Shown in pieces: positions 1-8,556 of a stretch of 64,000 nucleotides of DNA; positions within the stretch are counted from its first letter, which is position 1; the number at the start of each line of letters is the position of its first letter. Below the pieces are notes generated by a model. The model saw only the letters and a program-made list of their open reading frames with translations, was not told the DNA's origin and searched no databases. Both the position numbers and the translations under genes were made by a program. This stretch comes from an uncultured Lachnospiraceae bacterium (GTDB taxonomy: Bacteria; Bacillota; Clostridia; Lachnospirales; Lachnospiraceae), in the NCBI GenBank assembly GCA_910579505.1, contig CAJTTZ010000016.1, forward strand, positions 5,207-69,206, in the 5' to 3' direction.

Positions 1-26
1 GAATATAGAGGTTTGTAAAAAGCCAT

Positions 27-144
27 TTTATGCCTTTCCTAGACTATCAACGCCAAACAGCCAAGTCAAGGACGTAAACGCCGCTAAAGCGGTAAATCCT
101 TGACTTGGCTGTTTGCCATTGATAAAGGGTAATTAAGGCATAAA
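27..144. repeat. Long imperfect inverted repeat (cruciform or hairpin)
   Basis: A perfect 19-bp inverted repeat lies at 54-72 and 97-115 (CAAACAGCCAAGTCAAGGA and its reverse complement). The loop holds a second small palindrome, CCGCTAAAGCGG (81-92). Outer arms also pair: TTTATGCCTT at 27-36 against AAGGCATAAA at 135-144, and TATCAA near 45-50 against TTGATA near 119-124. The whole structure spans about 118 bp. No open reading frame covers it. It is close to a mobile-element relic at 294-605, so an element-end or transcription-stop structure is possible. That link is inference. Confidence 0.7.
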
Positions 145-293
145 TGAATATCTATGTTGTATCAACCTCTTTTCCCTTCCATTCCCCTCATGCGATAGGG
201 ATAATCTAATTAAAAATCAAAAGAACGGATAGGAAAGGAATAGATAATTTATCATTCTGTAATTTATTCTTTAGTATTTTATATATCTATATT

Positions 294-605
294 TTATTGC
301 ATTGGTTTTCCCTGCGTTGGAAAATCCAATGTTGGATTATCCGGTGTTGGGTTTCCGTGATTGGATTATTGCCAAAACTGTCATTTAGCTTTGAGGAAGA
401 ATAGACTGTATATTCCATTTCCCGAAGCAATCCCTTTTCATCGCGTATTCTGTTGCGGGTAATATATCCTGCCCGCTCAGTTCTTGTATAATCGTTGTAA
501 TAGCGTCTAATCCCTCTTTGTTGATATAAGCTAACCCTTGCAGAGTAAAATTCCATTCCGGGGGCAATGAGAGCATTTGACAGAGCAATCCTTTTGCCCG
601 CAGGG
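294..605 (-). pseudogene. Relic of a mobile-element helix-turn-helix (replication/initiator-like) protein
   Basis: Three successive minus-strand reading frames give one recognisable protein tail. The first (about 605-490) reads KGLLCQMLSLPPEWNFTL then GLAYINKEGLDAI, like the winged-helix core of Firmicute element HTH proteins. The second (about 490-400) reads AGYITRNRIRDEKGLLREME. The third (about 365-294) reads GNPTPDNPTLDFPTQGKPMQ and a stop, the typical proline-rich tail of this family. Two frame changes are therefore needed, and no start or N-terminal domain is visible. The family is common in integrative conjugative elements of gut Clostridia (known from memory, not searched). I read this as decayed debris of such an element. 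Confidence 0.6.
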
Positions 606-950
606 ATAACTGGCGGTTGCGTAAGTGGGTGTTTCCGCGAGCAACGAGTCAAAGTCAAGCTCGCTTGACCTTGACGACTGCCGCGAGAGTCGAATGCCCA
701 AGGGGGATTCGACATGGCATGATTGTATAATCTTTGACTTTTTCTACTCTGAATACTGGCATTATAGGCTTGTCCTTTCTTTTTTGTGCGAAAGCCGAAG
801 TCCGCAGCTTTGAGGTTCGTATGGGTATGCGTCTTAGTGATTGTATTTTGTGTGTTTCGCTTTACTACAATCTTCCTGATTTGCTTCCTCAAATCCCTCT
901 GCAGAAATCTCATTTATCATGAAAAACCACCGCATCCCACATAAAATTTC

Positions 951-986
951 TTGACACTAATACTATATAGTATTATTCTATATAAT
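951..986 (+). promoter_or_regulatory. Promoter with a 16-bp perfect palindrome (likely operator)
   Basis: TTGACA at 951-956 is a good -35 box. With 17-bp spacing the -10 would be TATTCT (974-979); a better TATAAT lies at 981-986 but 24 bp away, so the exact -10 is unsettled. Between the boxes is the perfect palindrome AATACTATATAGTATT (959-974), the usual position for a repressor operator. It serves the flavin split-barrel gene starting at 1102. No regulator gene is adjacent. Confidence 0.55.
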
Positions 987-1101
987 ATAAATAAGTGAGT
1001 AACAAATGTACTCCAAGGATATCGCGATGAAAACATACGCATTCCGCAAACAGCTGTTAGGGAAAATTTTACAAATCTTACAGAGAAGGAGACTCACGCA
1101 C

Positions 1102-1536
1102 ATGGAAATGAAAATGATCACATCTGGAATACGCGCATTGCGGGAAAACGCGCAGGTCGCTTACATCGCGTCCGTAAACGAGGAGGGATTTCCCCAGATC
1201 AAGGGCATGCTTGTCCTAGAGCACGAGAGCATGAAAACCCACTATTTTTCTACCAACACCAGCTCGAAGCGGGTATCGCAGTTTCTGAAAAATCCGAAAG
1301 CGTCCGTGTACTATGTGGATGACGCCGAAAACCAGTATAAGGGCGCGCTGTTTACGGGAACGATGGAAGTCTGCACCGACCACGAAACCAAGGTGTTTCT
1401 CTGGCGGGACGGGTTCGAGATGTATTACCCGAAGGGCGTGGATGACGAGGATTATTGCGTATTGAAATTTACTGCCCAGACCGTCAATTATTATTATGGT
1501 CTGAGCAATGTGACATTGTCTGTGGAGGAACTGTAG
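1102..1536 (+). CDS. Pyridoxamine 5'-phosphate oxidase-family protein (FMN-binding split barrel)
   Basis: This predicts a 144-residue cytoplasmic protein of the PNPOx-like split-barrel superfamily. The visible pattern is a first strand QVAYIASVNEEGFPQIKGM, then HYFSTNTSSKRVSQFLKNPKASVYY, which is the typical FMN phosphate-binding strand-helix-strand of this family. The C-terminus has LKFTAQTVNYYYGLSN. The reading frame is open from 1006, but the ATG at 1102 is preceded by AGAAGGAG at good spacing and matches family length, so I chose it. Members are often general stress or flavin-dependent reductases; the substrate cannot be read from sequence. It is a single-gene unit behind a palindrome-bearing promoter, suggesting repressible expression. 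Confidence 0.8.
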   Translation: MEMKMITSGIRALRENAQVAYIASVNEEGFPQIKGMLVLEHESMKTHYFSTNTSSKRVSQFLKNPKASVYYVDDAENQYKGALFTGTMEVCTDHETKVFLWRDGFEMYYPKGVDDEDYCVLKFTAQTVNYYYGLSNVTLSVEEL

Positions 1537-1545
1537 GGCGGGGTT

Positions 1546-2887
1546 TTAATCTTCAATTTTCCGCCCGCATTCCATACACATAAACTGCCCCGCCGGCACT
1601 TTTGCGCCGCAGGTGCATGTCACAGTATCTCTCTCTACAGCCTCCCCGCAGTTGGGACAGAAACGTTCTTGTGACTTTAATTTATAACCGCATACGCATA
1701 TATTCCTTTTTACACTCTTTTTCTCCAGTTCGTCTCTCTGTTTTTCCAGTTCTTCAATTTCACTGTTAAGCACGTCCATTTTATCCAAATAAGAATTGAT
1801 TTCCGCAATCTCAATCCTTTTTTCTCTGGAAAGGTCATAAACTTCCATATACTGCCGTTCATATGCATCTGCCGCGCTCTGCATAACAGCGTCCACCTTC
1901 GGAGAAAGGCTGTTCTCCTGCTCAAAGTTGGACAGTTCCGTCTTCAGATATTCCCCGCACCGTTTTGCTGTCTGGCGGTCGCACCACCATGTTAATAACT
2001 TTAGATAACAAAAATACAAGAGAGCAATTACCAACAAAATGAAAATAAGCATTGCTCCAAGACTGGCAATTAAGGCAAGACAAAAACTGACCACCATCTG
2101 CATAATCCCCGGGTTATCCCTCAATTCCTGCACAACATTCTCTGTCACTGCACTATCATTTCCCTCTACTTCTTTCCTGATTTCCGTTTCTTGTCTACCC
2201 TGCTCCTGTCTGACAACAGCGCCCATTGTGAACAGACCCAGCAGAATCAACAAAGGCACCCACGCCAAGAGTTTTCTTTTCCACGTCAGCTTCTTTACGA
2301 TTCTTTTTATAACATCCTTCGTCCTCTGCCCGAAAGAAATTATGTCGTTTCCTCCGATATCCGCTGTCTCAGCCTCCGACTGCACGCTTTTCTCCATTCC
2401 GTCTTTACGCTGCTCATATTCCAAATAAAATTTTTCATTCCCGATCCCATTTTGACAGCCGCCAATACTCTGAAACATGTTTCTTATCTGGTCCGCCATA
2501 AAGGCATAATTGCCGCCGCAGCCTTTCCGATAAAGCTGTCCAGAAATTTTTTGTGGTTCCGCATATAACCGTCCAGCGACATGTTAATTTTCTGCAGGAT
2601 CTCATAATCCGACTCATACTGCTGCTTCTGTCCATCTGCTCCTTTACCCTGATCCCAAACTCTTCTGAAAACCGATTGATTCCCCTCGTATCAATGATTG
2701 AAATCCCCTGTAAATTCTCTGCCATGACAAATTTCTTCTGTATGAAAACCAGATAGGTTGTCGTCTCCGACATTTTTTTCAGACTGTTTTTTACTGTTTC
2801 CTTTTCTTCCTCCGCGTCACTGTCCTGCAGCAGCGCTTTGAAATCCTCAAAAATATTCTTGTTTGTCCATCGTTTTCCCGCACCCAT
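1546..2887 (-). pseudogene. Broken membrane protein: dynamin-like GTPase fragment plus C-terminal zinc ribbons
   Basis: One gene appears split over three minus-strand frames. The first (2887 to about 2640) starts with ATG directly after the pyrC stop and contains LQGISIIDTRGINRFSEEFG, resembling the G3 DTxG region of dynamin-like GTPases. The second (about 2640-2520) reads YESDYEILQKINMSLDGYMR and on to KKFLDSFIGKAAA. The third (2499-1546, 317 residues) has two hydrophobic segments (about 75-93 and 133-165), a helical region and two zinc-ribbon pairs at the end (CVCGYKL..FCPNCG and CTCGAKV..FMCMECG). The P-loop and much of the G domain are missing, so an internal deletion is likely too. Sequencing error could explain the frame changes. 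The 317-residue part may still be translated alone. Confidence 0.5.
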
Positions 2888-4234
2888 TCAGCCGCGGTAC
2901 ACAACCTTCCCGCCGCAGATGGTATAACTGACCACCCCCGGCATCGTCTCCCCTGTGAAAGGCGAATTTACCGATTTCGACGCGAAATCCTTCACCACCC
3001 ACTCTTTCTTCGGGTCAAAGACAACCAGGTCCGCCGGGCCGCCCTCTTTCAGATAGCCGGCGTCGAGATGGTACAGTTTCGCGGGGGCAAAGCTCATCTT
3101 CTCAATCAGTTCCATCATGGAGAGATACCCCTTGTCCACCAGTTCGCGGATTCCAAGGGAAAGTGCTGTCTCCAGTCCGATAATGCCGCTTGGCGCCTCG
3201 GTAACCGGCTTTGCCTTTTCCGCTGCGCTGTGGGGCGCATGGTCCGTGGCGATCATGTCAATCGTGCCGTCCCGCAGCCCTTCGATAACCGCAAGGCGGT
3301 CTTCCTCCTCCCGCAGGGGCGGATTCATTTTTGCCAGTGTTCCGTACTTTATCACCGCATCTTCCGTCAGCGTAAAATGATGGGGCGCCGCCTCCGCATA
3401 AATATGACGGCTCTTCTTTTTCGCCTGCCGCACCAGCTCCACAGCCTCTTTCGTGCTGATATGCTGGATGGAAAGGTCCGCCTCTTCCTCCACGGCAATA
3501 CGCAGGTCCCGCTCCACCATGGAGATCTCCGCTTCTCTGGGCGAACCGCCTATCCCGAAATGGGCAGCCGCCTTCCCCGCATTCACACCGTTGTTTTGGA
3601 TAAGTGTCGGGTTTTCCTCGTGGAGACTGACAGGTTTCCCGCACTTTGCCGCTCTTTTAAGCGCCGCCCGCAAAAGCGTTTCATCCATGAGCGGAATGCC
3701 GTCGTCCGTAAAACCCGCCGCCCCCTGCCTGCTGAGAGCTTCCATATCCGTCAGTTCTCTGCCCTGTAATCCCTTTGTCACATTGGCGCATGAATACACA
3801 TGGATGCCCGTCTCTTTTCCCTTATGCAGCACATAGGCAAGGGTATCCGTATGATCCACCGCCGGCTTCGTGTTTGCCATCAGCACCACGGAAGTAAATC
3901 CTCCCTTTGCCGCGGCCGACGCCCCGGTATGGATATCCTCCTTATAGGTAAACCCCGGGTCGCGGAAATGCACATGCACATCCACCAAACCCGGAGCCAC
4001 TATTTGACCGTATAAGTCAATTACTCCCGCCGATTCTCTGTCCGTTTCCGTTCCGCTGTTTTCCATATTCTCTGACCCGGCCAACGCTTCCTGTCCCGGA
4101 ACGTCATCCGCGGCACATGTCCCCTGCGGCACAATCTGCGCAATCTTCCCGCTCTCCGTATCAATCAGAATATCATAGTACCCTTCTGTCCCCGATGCCG
4201 GGTCGATCATATATCCGTTTTTTAAATACAGCAT
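2888..4234 (-). CDS. pyrC: Dihydroorotase
   Basis: This enzyme closes carbamoyl-aspartate to dihydroorotate in pyrimidine synthesis. At 448 residues it is slightly long for class I dihydroorotases. Metal-site motifs are visible: DVHVHFRDPG with His87 and His89, SLHEENP, the SIQHIST histidine, and the MIATDHAPH aspartate. An insertion of about 30 low-complexity residues (roughly 38-68, rich in E, G, S and T) precedes the usual VIDLYGQIVAPGLVD strand. The ATG follows AAAGGATG. It lies 24 bp downstream of the PrcB-like lipoprotein gene, so the two are probably co-transcribed. No other pyr genes are in the window. Confidence 0.93.
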   Translation of the reverse strand: MLYLKNGYMIDPASGTEGYYDILIDTESGKIAQIVPQGTCAADDVPGQEALAGSENMENSGTETDRESAGVIDLYGQIVAPGLVDVHVHFRDPGFTYKEDIHTGASAAAKGGFTSVVLMANTKPAVDHTDTLAYVLHKGKETGIHVYSCANVTKGLQGRELTDMEALSRQGAAGFTDDGIPLMDETLLRAALKRAAKCGKPVSLHEENPTLIQNNGVNAGKAAAHFGIGGSPREAEISMVERDLRIAVEEEADLSIQHISTKEAVELVRQAKKKSRHIYAEAAPHHFTLTEDAVIKYGTLAKMNPPLREEEDRLAVIEGLRDGTIDMIATDHAPHSAAEKAKPVTEAPSGIIGLETALSLGIRELVDKGYLSMMELIEKMSFAPAKLYHLDAGYLKEGGPADLVVFDPKKEWVVKDFASKSVNSPFTGETMPGVVSYTICGGKVVYRG

Positions 4235-4257
4235 ATTTTCATCCTTTCCGTAAGTAT

Positions 4258-4686
4258 TTACTCAAACACCACCGGCTTCTGCGAAAACTCTGTTTTCACC
4301 ACCACATAAGGATAACTCGCCACCGGCTTACTCTTTTCCTCAGGCGACGGTCCAATCAAATTGGTATCAATATAGACTGCATTCGCCGTCTCATACAGAT
4401 CATTCACCGCAATGCTGTAACCGCCTGTCTGCTGTGTCCCATACCCCACGCAGATATAAAGAAATCCCTGATCTTCAAACGTCAGTTTGAAGGTATCTTC
4501 CTTCCGTTCCTCAATCTTGGAAAGCAGCTCCTCCGGGATATTGTCCTCCGCTATCACCGTGTATTCCAAATCCTTAATCTTTTCCATAGGATTCTGTTTC
4601 TGTCCGCAGGAATACACCCCGAAGCACAGCAGGCAGACCAGCCCTATACTGACAATTCTCCTCTGATATTCGCTCAATTCAGCCAT
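4258..4686 (-). CDS. PrcB-like C-terminal domain lipoprotein
   Basis: The 142-residue product has an N-terminal hydrophobic segment (11-26) ending in a lipobox-like VYSC (Cys27), so it is probably a membrane-anchored lipoprotein. The C-terminal half (about 70-142) matches the PrcB C-terminal domain pattern: FLYICVGYGTQQTGGYSI, then an acidic strand, then YPYVVVKTE and PVVFE. This domain occurs in a treponemal protease-complex subunit and in many small Firmicute lipoproteins of unknown role. The gene is first in a unit with pyrC and is divergent from plsC. I do not infer a protease partner because none is nearby. Confidence 0.7.
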   Translation of the reverse strand: MAELSEYQRRIVSIGLVCLLCFGVYSCGQKQNPMEKIKDLEYTVIAEDNIPEELLSKIEERKEDTFKLTFEDQGFLYICVGYGTQQTGGYSIAVNDLYETANAVYIDTNLIGPSPEEKSKPVASYPYVVVKTEFSQKPVVFE

Positions 4687-4734
4687 AATTTCCTCCGCAT
4701 ATCCTCTTACTAACTAATTTATTATGCGAAGGCA

Positions 4735-4764
4735 TTGTCTATTCCTATAGAATAATGCTATACT
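4735..4764 (+). promoter_or_regulatory. Vegetative promoter for plsC
   Basis: TTGTCT (4735-4740), an 18-bp spacer and TATACT (4759-4764) lie in the divergent gap, 40 bp upstream of the plsC start. Confidence 0.6.
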
Positions 4765-4804
4765 TACTTAAAACAATTTATTCAAACACAGAAAGGTTTT
4801 CCTT

Positions 4805-5539
4805 ATGATACGTCTGATATTAGTTGCCACCTTCGTTGTACTGTTTTTGATTTTCAGTATTCCGCTTTTAATCTTTGAATACTTTCTCGGAAAGTTTAAT
4901 CAGAGCGCAAAGGACAAAAGTTCTCTCGCCATTGTAAACTGGGCTTTTCGCTGCGTTCTTTTTCTGTCCGGCGTGTCCGTCACGGCAATCGGCGAAGAAA
5001 ATGTGCCCAAGGACGTCCCCGTATTGTATATCGGGAACCACCGAAGCTATTTCGACATCATCATGACTTATGTGCGCGTGCCCAGACCTACCGGGTATAT
5101 CGCGAAAATCGGCATGCTTAAAGTGCCGCTTCTCTCAAACTGGATGAAAAATCTGCACTGTCTCTTTCTTGACCGAAAGGATATCAAGCAGGGTATGAAA
5201 ACCATCCTCACAGCAGTAGAAAAAGTAAAGTCCGGCATCTCAGTCTGCATCTTCCCCGAGGGGAGCCGCAGTACCAAACCGGATGAATTTCTGCCCTTCC
5301 ACGGCGGCAGTTTCAAAATAGCCGAAAAATCCGGCTGTCCCATCGTCCCTATGAGTATCAACAACGCCGACCAGGTATGGGAAGCGCATCTGCCGAGGAT
5401 CAAAAAGACCCACGTCGTCATTGAATACGGCAGTCCCATCTACATAAAAGACCTAACCAAAGACCAGAAACGCCGCATCGACGACACGGTGCTGTCTGTC
5501 ATCAAGGAAATGTATTTTAAGAATAAATCCCTCGTGTAA
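4805..5539 (+). CDS. plsC: 1-acyl-sn-glycerol-3-phosphate acyltransferase
   Basis: This enzyme transfers an acyl chain to lysophosphatidate, giving phosphatidate, at the cytoplasmic membrane. The 244-residue protein has an N-terminal hydrophobic segment (3-26). The HX4D catalytic motif is NHRSYFD (His79, Asp84), and the second block is FPEGSRST, the glycerol-phosphate-binding motif of the PlsC family. The IVPMSINNA strand near the end also fits. It stands alone on the plus strand behind its own promoter and is followed by a structured repeat (5555-5652). Confidence 0.9.
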   Translation: MIRLILVATFVVLFLIFSIPLLIFEYFLGKFNQSAKDKSSLAIVNWAFRCVLFLSGVSVTAIGEENVPKDVPVLYIGNHRSYFDIIMTYVRVPRPTGYIAKIGMLKVPLLSNWMKNLHCLFLDRKDIKQGMKTILTAVEKVKSGISVCIFPEGSRSTKPDEFLPFHGGSFKIAEKSGCPIVPMSINNADQVWEAHLPRIKKTHVVIEYGSPIYIKDLTKDQKRRIDDTVLSVIKEMYFKNKSLV

Positions 5540-5554
5540 GTTTATCATTTATAC

Positions 5555-5652
5555 GGAGAATAGTCCTTTGGTATTCTCCCACGCGAAACACAGAACTTCT
5601 TGGCGGCCCGTCCTATGGCGGGACATCTTTAGAAGTTCTTTTCGCGTTGTTA
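5555..5652. repeat. Structured interspersed repeat, copy 1
   Basis: Two hairpins are visible. The first is GGAGAAT (5555-5561) with ATTCTCC (5573-5579). The second is a long stem: ACGCGAAA and AGAACTTCT (5581-5600) pair with AGAAGTTCT and TTCGCGT (5631-5647), with CCCG/CGGG in the loop around CCTATGG. A second copy lies at 8557-8646. Both copies end at the stop codon of a minus-strand gene. Either hairpin could act as a bidirectional terminator between plsC and the GH9 gene. Confidence 0.75.
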
Positions 5653-7245
5653 TTCTTCTCCCACCACCAGTTCATCATCCATAATGGCGGCAAACAGAAG
5701 AAGCATCTCCGCGTTCTGGTCCACCTGGTTCATAATCCCCAGACTCGCATCCACGTCGCGGTAATTGCGCCCGCCCACGCCGTCCAGATAGGATATGGAC
5801 TGCAGATTTCGTCCCAGCATATAGTGGACATGGTTTTCCAGCACCGTCGCGTACTCATGGTTCGTGATTATGTGATCTACCACGGCAAGTCTCATCATAT
5901 CCCGCAGAAGCCCGGCATTGCCTCCCTGCTTTTCATCCGTGTTCACCAAAAGTTTGGAATCCTTGGAGGCAAAGGAAATCGTTTCCCCCTTACGCATCAG
6001 ATTCTGCGTCAAGGCTTCACACAGATTCACATCCACCTTCTGTTTCGTGGAAAGGTAAGTCACGCACCCCCAGAAAACGTAATCACTATCCAGATCCAGA
6101 TCCGTATTTTGTGTCAGGTAGGACTTGACCACACTGTGGTACTGATAGCCTCCCGTGGCGCGGTAAAGTTCCGCCGCCGCAAAGAAATATTGTCTGTCGG
6201 ATACATCCGCCAGGTACTTCTCCGCATATCGGTAAGCCCTGTCCGAAGCCTGCAGGCACAGGGTCGCAAACTCCCTGTCATAGCTCTGGTACAGGTAGCT
6301 GAATTTAGCCATGGTAGCCGCATAATGAATGGTAGCCTCCATGGTGATACCGTCTATATAGAGAATATAACCCGCATTCTTATTATCCACGGAACTTACG
6401 GAAGCGTATACAGCCCCGCTCTTTGCATCCTGCATCTTGAGAAGCCAGTCGATCTCGTACTTTACTTCGTCCAGCACGTCGGGAATACCGTTTCCGCTCT
6501 CTGGTATTCCCATATCGTCCCCCATATCTTCAGTATAAAGCTCATAGGCGAGCAGAAGTGTATTAACAGCCTGGCAGCCGCCCACCACATCACGGCTCCC
6601 GATCTCATCCACATGCCATCCGCCCGACACATCGCGCTTAATCATCGCTTCGTCTTTCATCTGCGCCTGTCTGGAATGGCAGGCATTGTGCGCCGCCTCC
6701 CCGGCAAGTTCAGCAGAAAGTGTCAGACCACATCTGCTAAAATAATACTGTTTAAACACCTTGGTCAAAAGGGCTTTATACGGTTCTTCCACAATCTCAA
6801 AGGCATAGGAGCGCCCAATTGACTCCGCCTGTATGTAGTATGTTCCCGCCATATTATAATCCGTAAAATCCGCGTAGCTGATATAGGCATTGACGGAAGG
6901 GTCATACCCTTTGCTTTCTACCTTACCTGTATAAACTTCCCTGCCAGTCTCGGCATCTAAAAGTGAGAAAAATTCCGGCGGCGTCTCTGCGTTTATCATG
7001 GCCACCTTCTTACTGCCGGCGGCATACCCCACCTGATCCACTAATATATTCGGCAGGCTCTCCGGCACTTCATAATCAAACTCGGGGGAAAGCCCCAGAC
7101 TGGTAAACTCGTCCGTCTCCTCTTTACCTTTCAGCGAATCCACCTGAAAATCCTGCAGATTGCCGCAGCCCACGGCCGCCGTGAGCAGAAGGGTGAGGGC
7201 GAGAACCCCGCCTGTTATTCTTTTTACATTTGCACTCTTTCGCAT
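5650..7245 (-). CDS. Glycoside hydrolase family 9-like lipoprotein, possibly catalytically dead
   Basis: A 531-residue exported protein. A signal peptide ends in AAVGC (Cys27), suggesting lipidation. Residues about 65-150 form the CelD N-terminal Ig-like domain (ILVDQVGYAAGSKKVA), and about 155-520 the GH9 alpha-barrel (IPESGNGIPDVLDEVKYEID, HYMLGRN). GH9 endoglucanases need a DAGD motif and a C-terminal Glu in an NEIAIDWN-like segment. Here the DAGD region reads GGWHVDEIGSRD (209-220), and the C-terminal segment reads LGIMNQVDQNAE, with no Glu at the expected site. The fold is convincing but hydrolysis is doubtful; it may bind beta-glucan instead. It is a single-gene unit ending at the structured repeat. 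Confidence 0.8.
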   Translation of the reverse strand: MRKSANVKRITGGVLALTLLLTAAVGCGNLQDFQVDSLKGKEETDEFTSLGLSPEFDYEVPESLPNILVDQVGYAAGSKKVAMINAETPPEFFSLLDAETGREVYTGKVESKGYDPSVNAYISYADFTDYNMAGTYYIQAESIGRSYAFEIVEEPYKALLTKVFKQYYFSRCGLTLSAELAGEAAHNACHSRQAQMKDEAMIKRDVSGGWHVDEIGSRDVVGGCQAVNTLLLAYELYTEDMGDDMGIPESGNGIPDVLDEVKYEIDWLLKMQDAKSGAVYASVSSVDNKNAGYILYIDGITMEATIHYAATMAKFSYLYQSYDREFATLCLQASDRAYRYAEKYLADVSDRQYFFAAAELYRATGGYQYHSVVKSYLTQNTDLDLDSDYVFWGCVTYLSTKQKVDVNLCEALTQNLMRKGETISFASKDSKLLVNTDEKQGGNAGLLRDMMRLAVVDHIITNHEYATVLENHVHYMLGRNLQSISYLDGVGGRNYRDVDASLGIMNQVDQNAEMLLLFAAIMDDELVVGEE

Positions 7246-7349
7246 AATTGATTCCCTGATTATCTGCTTTATCCATTACCTATCCAGTTTAACATATTTT
7301 CTGCCGCTGTAACAGATACCTTTTGCATAGTAATTTTATCCACGCCCGG

Positions 7350-8522
7350 TCACGGTCGTGCATCTGCCGCACCGTCCCCGCCCGCAGCCGAATACACAAT
7401 CTCCCCGTCGATCAGCGTATACAGAGTCCTGGCAAATACTTCCATGGGATTTTCGGTAAAGACAGCGATATCGGCATCCTTTCCAGGCGCAAGACTGCCC
7501 ACCCGGTCATCCACACCGCAGATTTTTGCCGCGTTGATCGTAATGGAGCGGAGACCTTCCTCCGGGGACATGCCGGCCTTCACTGCCAGACCGGCGCAAA
7601 TTGGCAAAAACTGGATCATGGAGACCGGATGGTCTGTTGTAACAGCCGTTAATATGCCATTCTCTGCCAAGAGGCCAACCGTTTTAAAAGCCATATTCTG
7701 CACCTCGATCTTATTGCGGCTCGCCATATCCGGCCCGACAATCGCCGGATATCCGGCCTCCTTCAGTTCCTCCACAATCAGATGCCCTTCGCTGCAGTGA
7801 TCCAGCGTCATCCGCAGATGAAACTCTTTGGCGATGCGCACAGCTGTCAGAATATCGTCGGCGCGGTGTACATGCGCCTTCAGGGGAATTTCTCCTCTGA
7901 GAACAGGGAGCCAGCACTCATATCGGAAGTCTTTCTCCTCCCTGTTCTTTTCCCTCTTTTCCCGGTATACTTGCGCCTTTGTAAGTTCCTCACGAAGGAG
8001 CGCGGCAGTCGCCATGCGGGTGGAGGGGGATACCCCCTGCCCCGAATAATTGACCTTCGGGTTTTCGCCAAACGCCACCTTCATTGCGGCAGGCGCTTTT
8101 ACAATCATATCGTCTATGCATCTGCCGTGCGTCTTTACGAAGGCAAACTGCCCGCCTACCACATTTGCGCTGCCGGGGCCGATCATCGCGGAGGTAATTC
8201 CCGCCTGCAAAGCGTCATTGAAAGCCGCATCCATGGGATTGATGGCATCAATGGCGCGCAGATAAGGTGTGATGGGGTTTACGTTTTCATTACAGTCATC
8301 CCCCTCCATCCCTTTCTTCTCCTCAGTGATTCCCATATGACAGTGCGCTTCAATAATCCCCGGCATCACCAGACCGCCCTGCACATCGAGGACTTGTCCC
8401 TCCGTCTGCGGACAATTTTTCATATCCCCAAGAGCCGCAATCTTTCCGTCCCGGATTTCGATATACCCGTCCGTAAAATCGCACTCCGCCATGGTCTTGA
8501 TATTCCCATGTACAATATACAT
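7350..8522 (-). CDS. Metal-dependent amidohydrolase
   Basis: A 390-residue member of the amidohydrolase superfamily close to imidazolonepropionase-like enzymes. An N-terminal composite beta-domain (MYIVHGNIKTM..) leads to MPGIIEAHCHMG, whose two His residues are the first metal ligands. Further candidate ligands are KAHVHRADD, TLDHCSEGH and AVTTDHPVS. The C-terminus returns to the beta-domain with GSLAPGKDADIAVF. The frame is open upstream to 8579, but the ATG at 8522 follows GGAGGAA and starts exactly where family members start; the extension would run into the repeat at 8557. The substrate is unknown. Confidence 0.85.
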   Translation of the reverse strand: MYIVHGNIKTMAECDFTDGYIEIRDGKIAALGDMKNCPQTEGQVLDVQGGLVMPGIIEAHCHMGITEEKKGMEGDDCNENVNPITPYLRAIDAINPMDAAFNDALQAGITSAMIGPGSANVVGGQFAFVKTHGRCIDDMIVKAPAAMKVAFGENPKVNYSGQGVSPSTRMATAALLREELTKAQVYREKREKNREEKDFRYECWLPVLRGEIPLKAHVHRADDILTAVRIAKEFHLRMTLDHCSEGHLIVEELKEAGYPAIVGPDMASRNKIEVQNMAFKTVGLLAENGILTAVTTDHPVSMIQFLPICAGLAVKAGMSPEEGLRSITINAAKICGVDDRVGSLAPGKDADIAVFTENPMEVFARTLYTLIDGEIVYSAAGGDGAADARP

Positions 8523-8556
8523 CTCGTTCCTCCAAAACAGCCATCTACATCCGCGC

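Noticed and set aside
287..913. A 208-codon minus-strand open frame
   Set aside because: It runs through a decayed region; only its middle part matches a known family and adjoining frames carry the rest, so it is not one intact gene.
981..986. TATAAT as the -10 partner of TTGACA at 951
   Set aside because: The spacer would be 24 bp, outside the working range; TATTCT at 974 or a separate weak -35 is more likely.
5647..6822. A 391-codon plus-strand open frame opposite the GH9 gene
   Set aside because: It lacks a ribosome binding site and any recognisable domain; the GH9-like protein explains this DNA.
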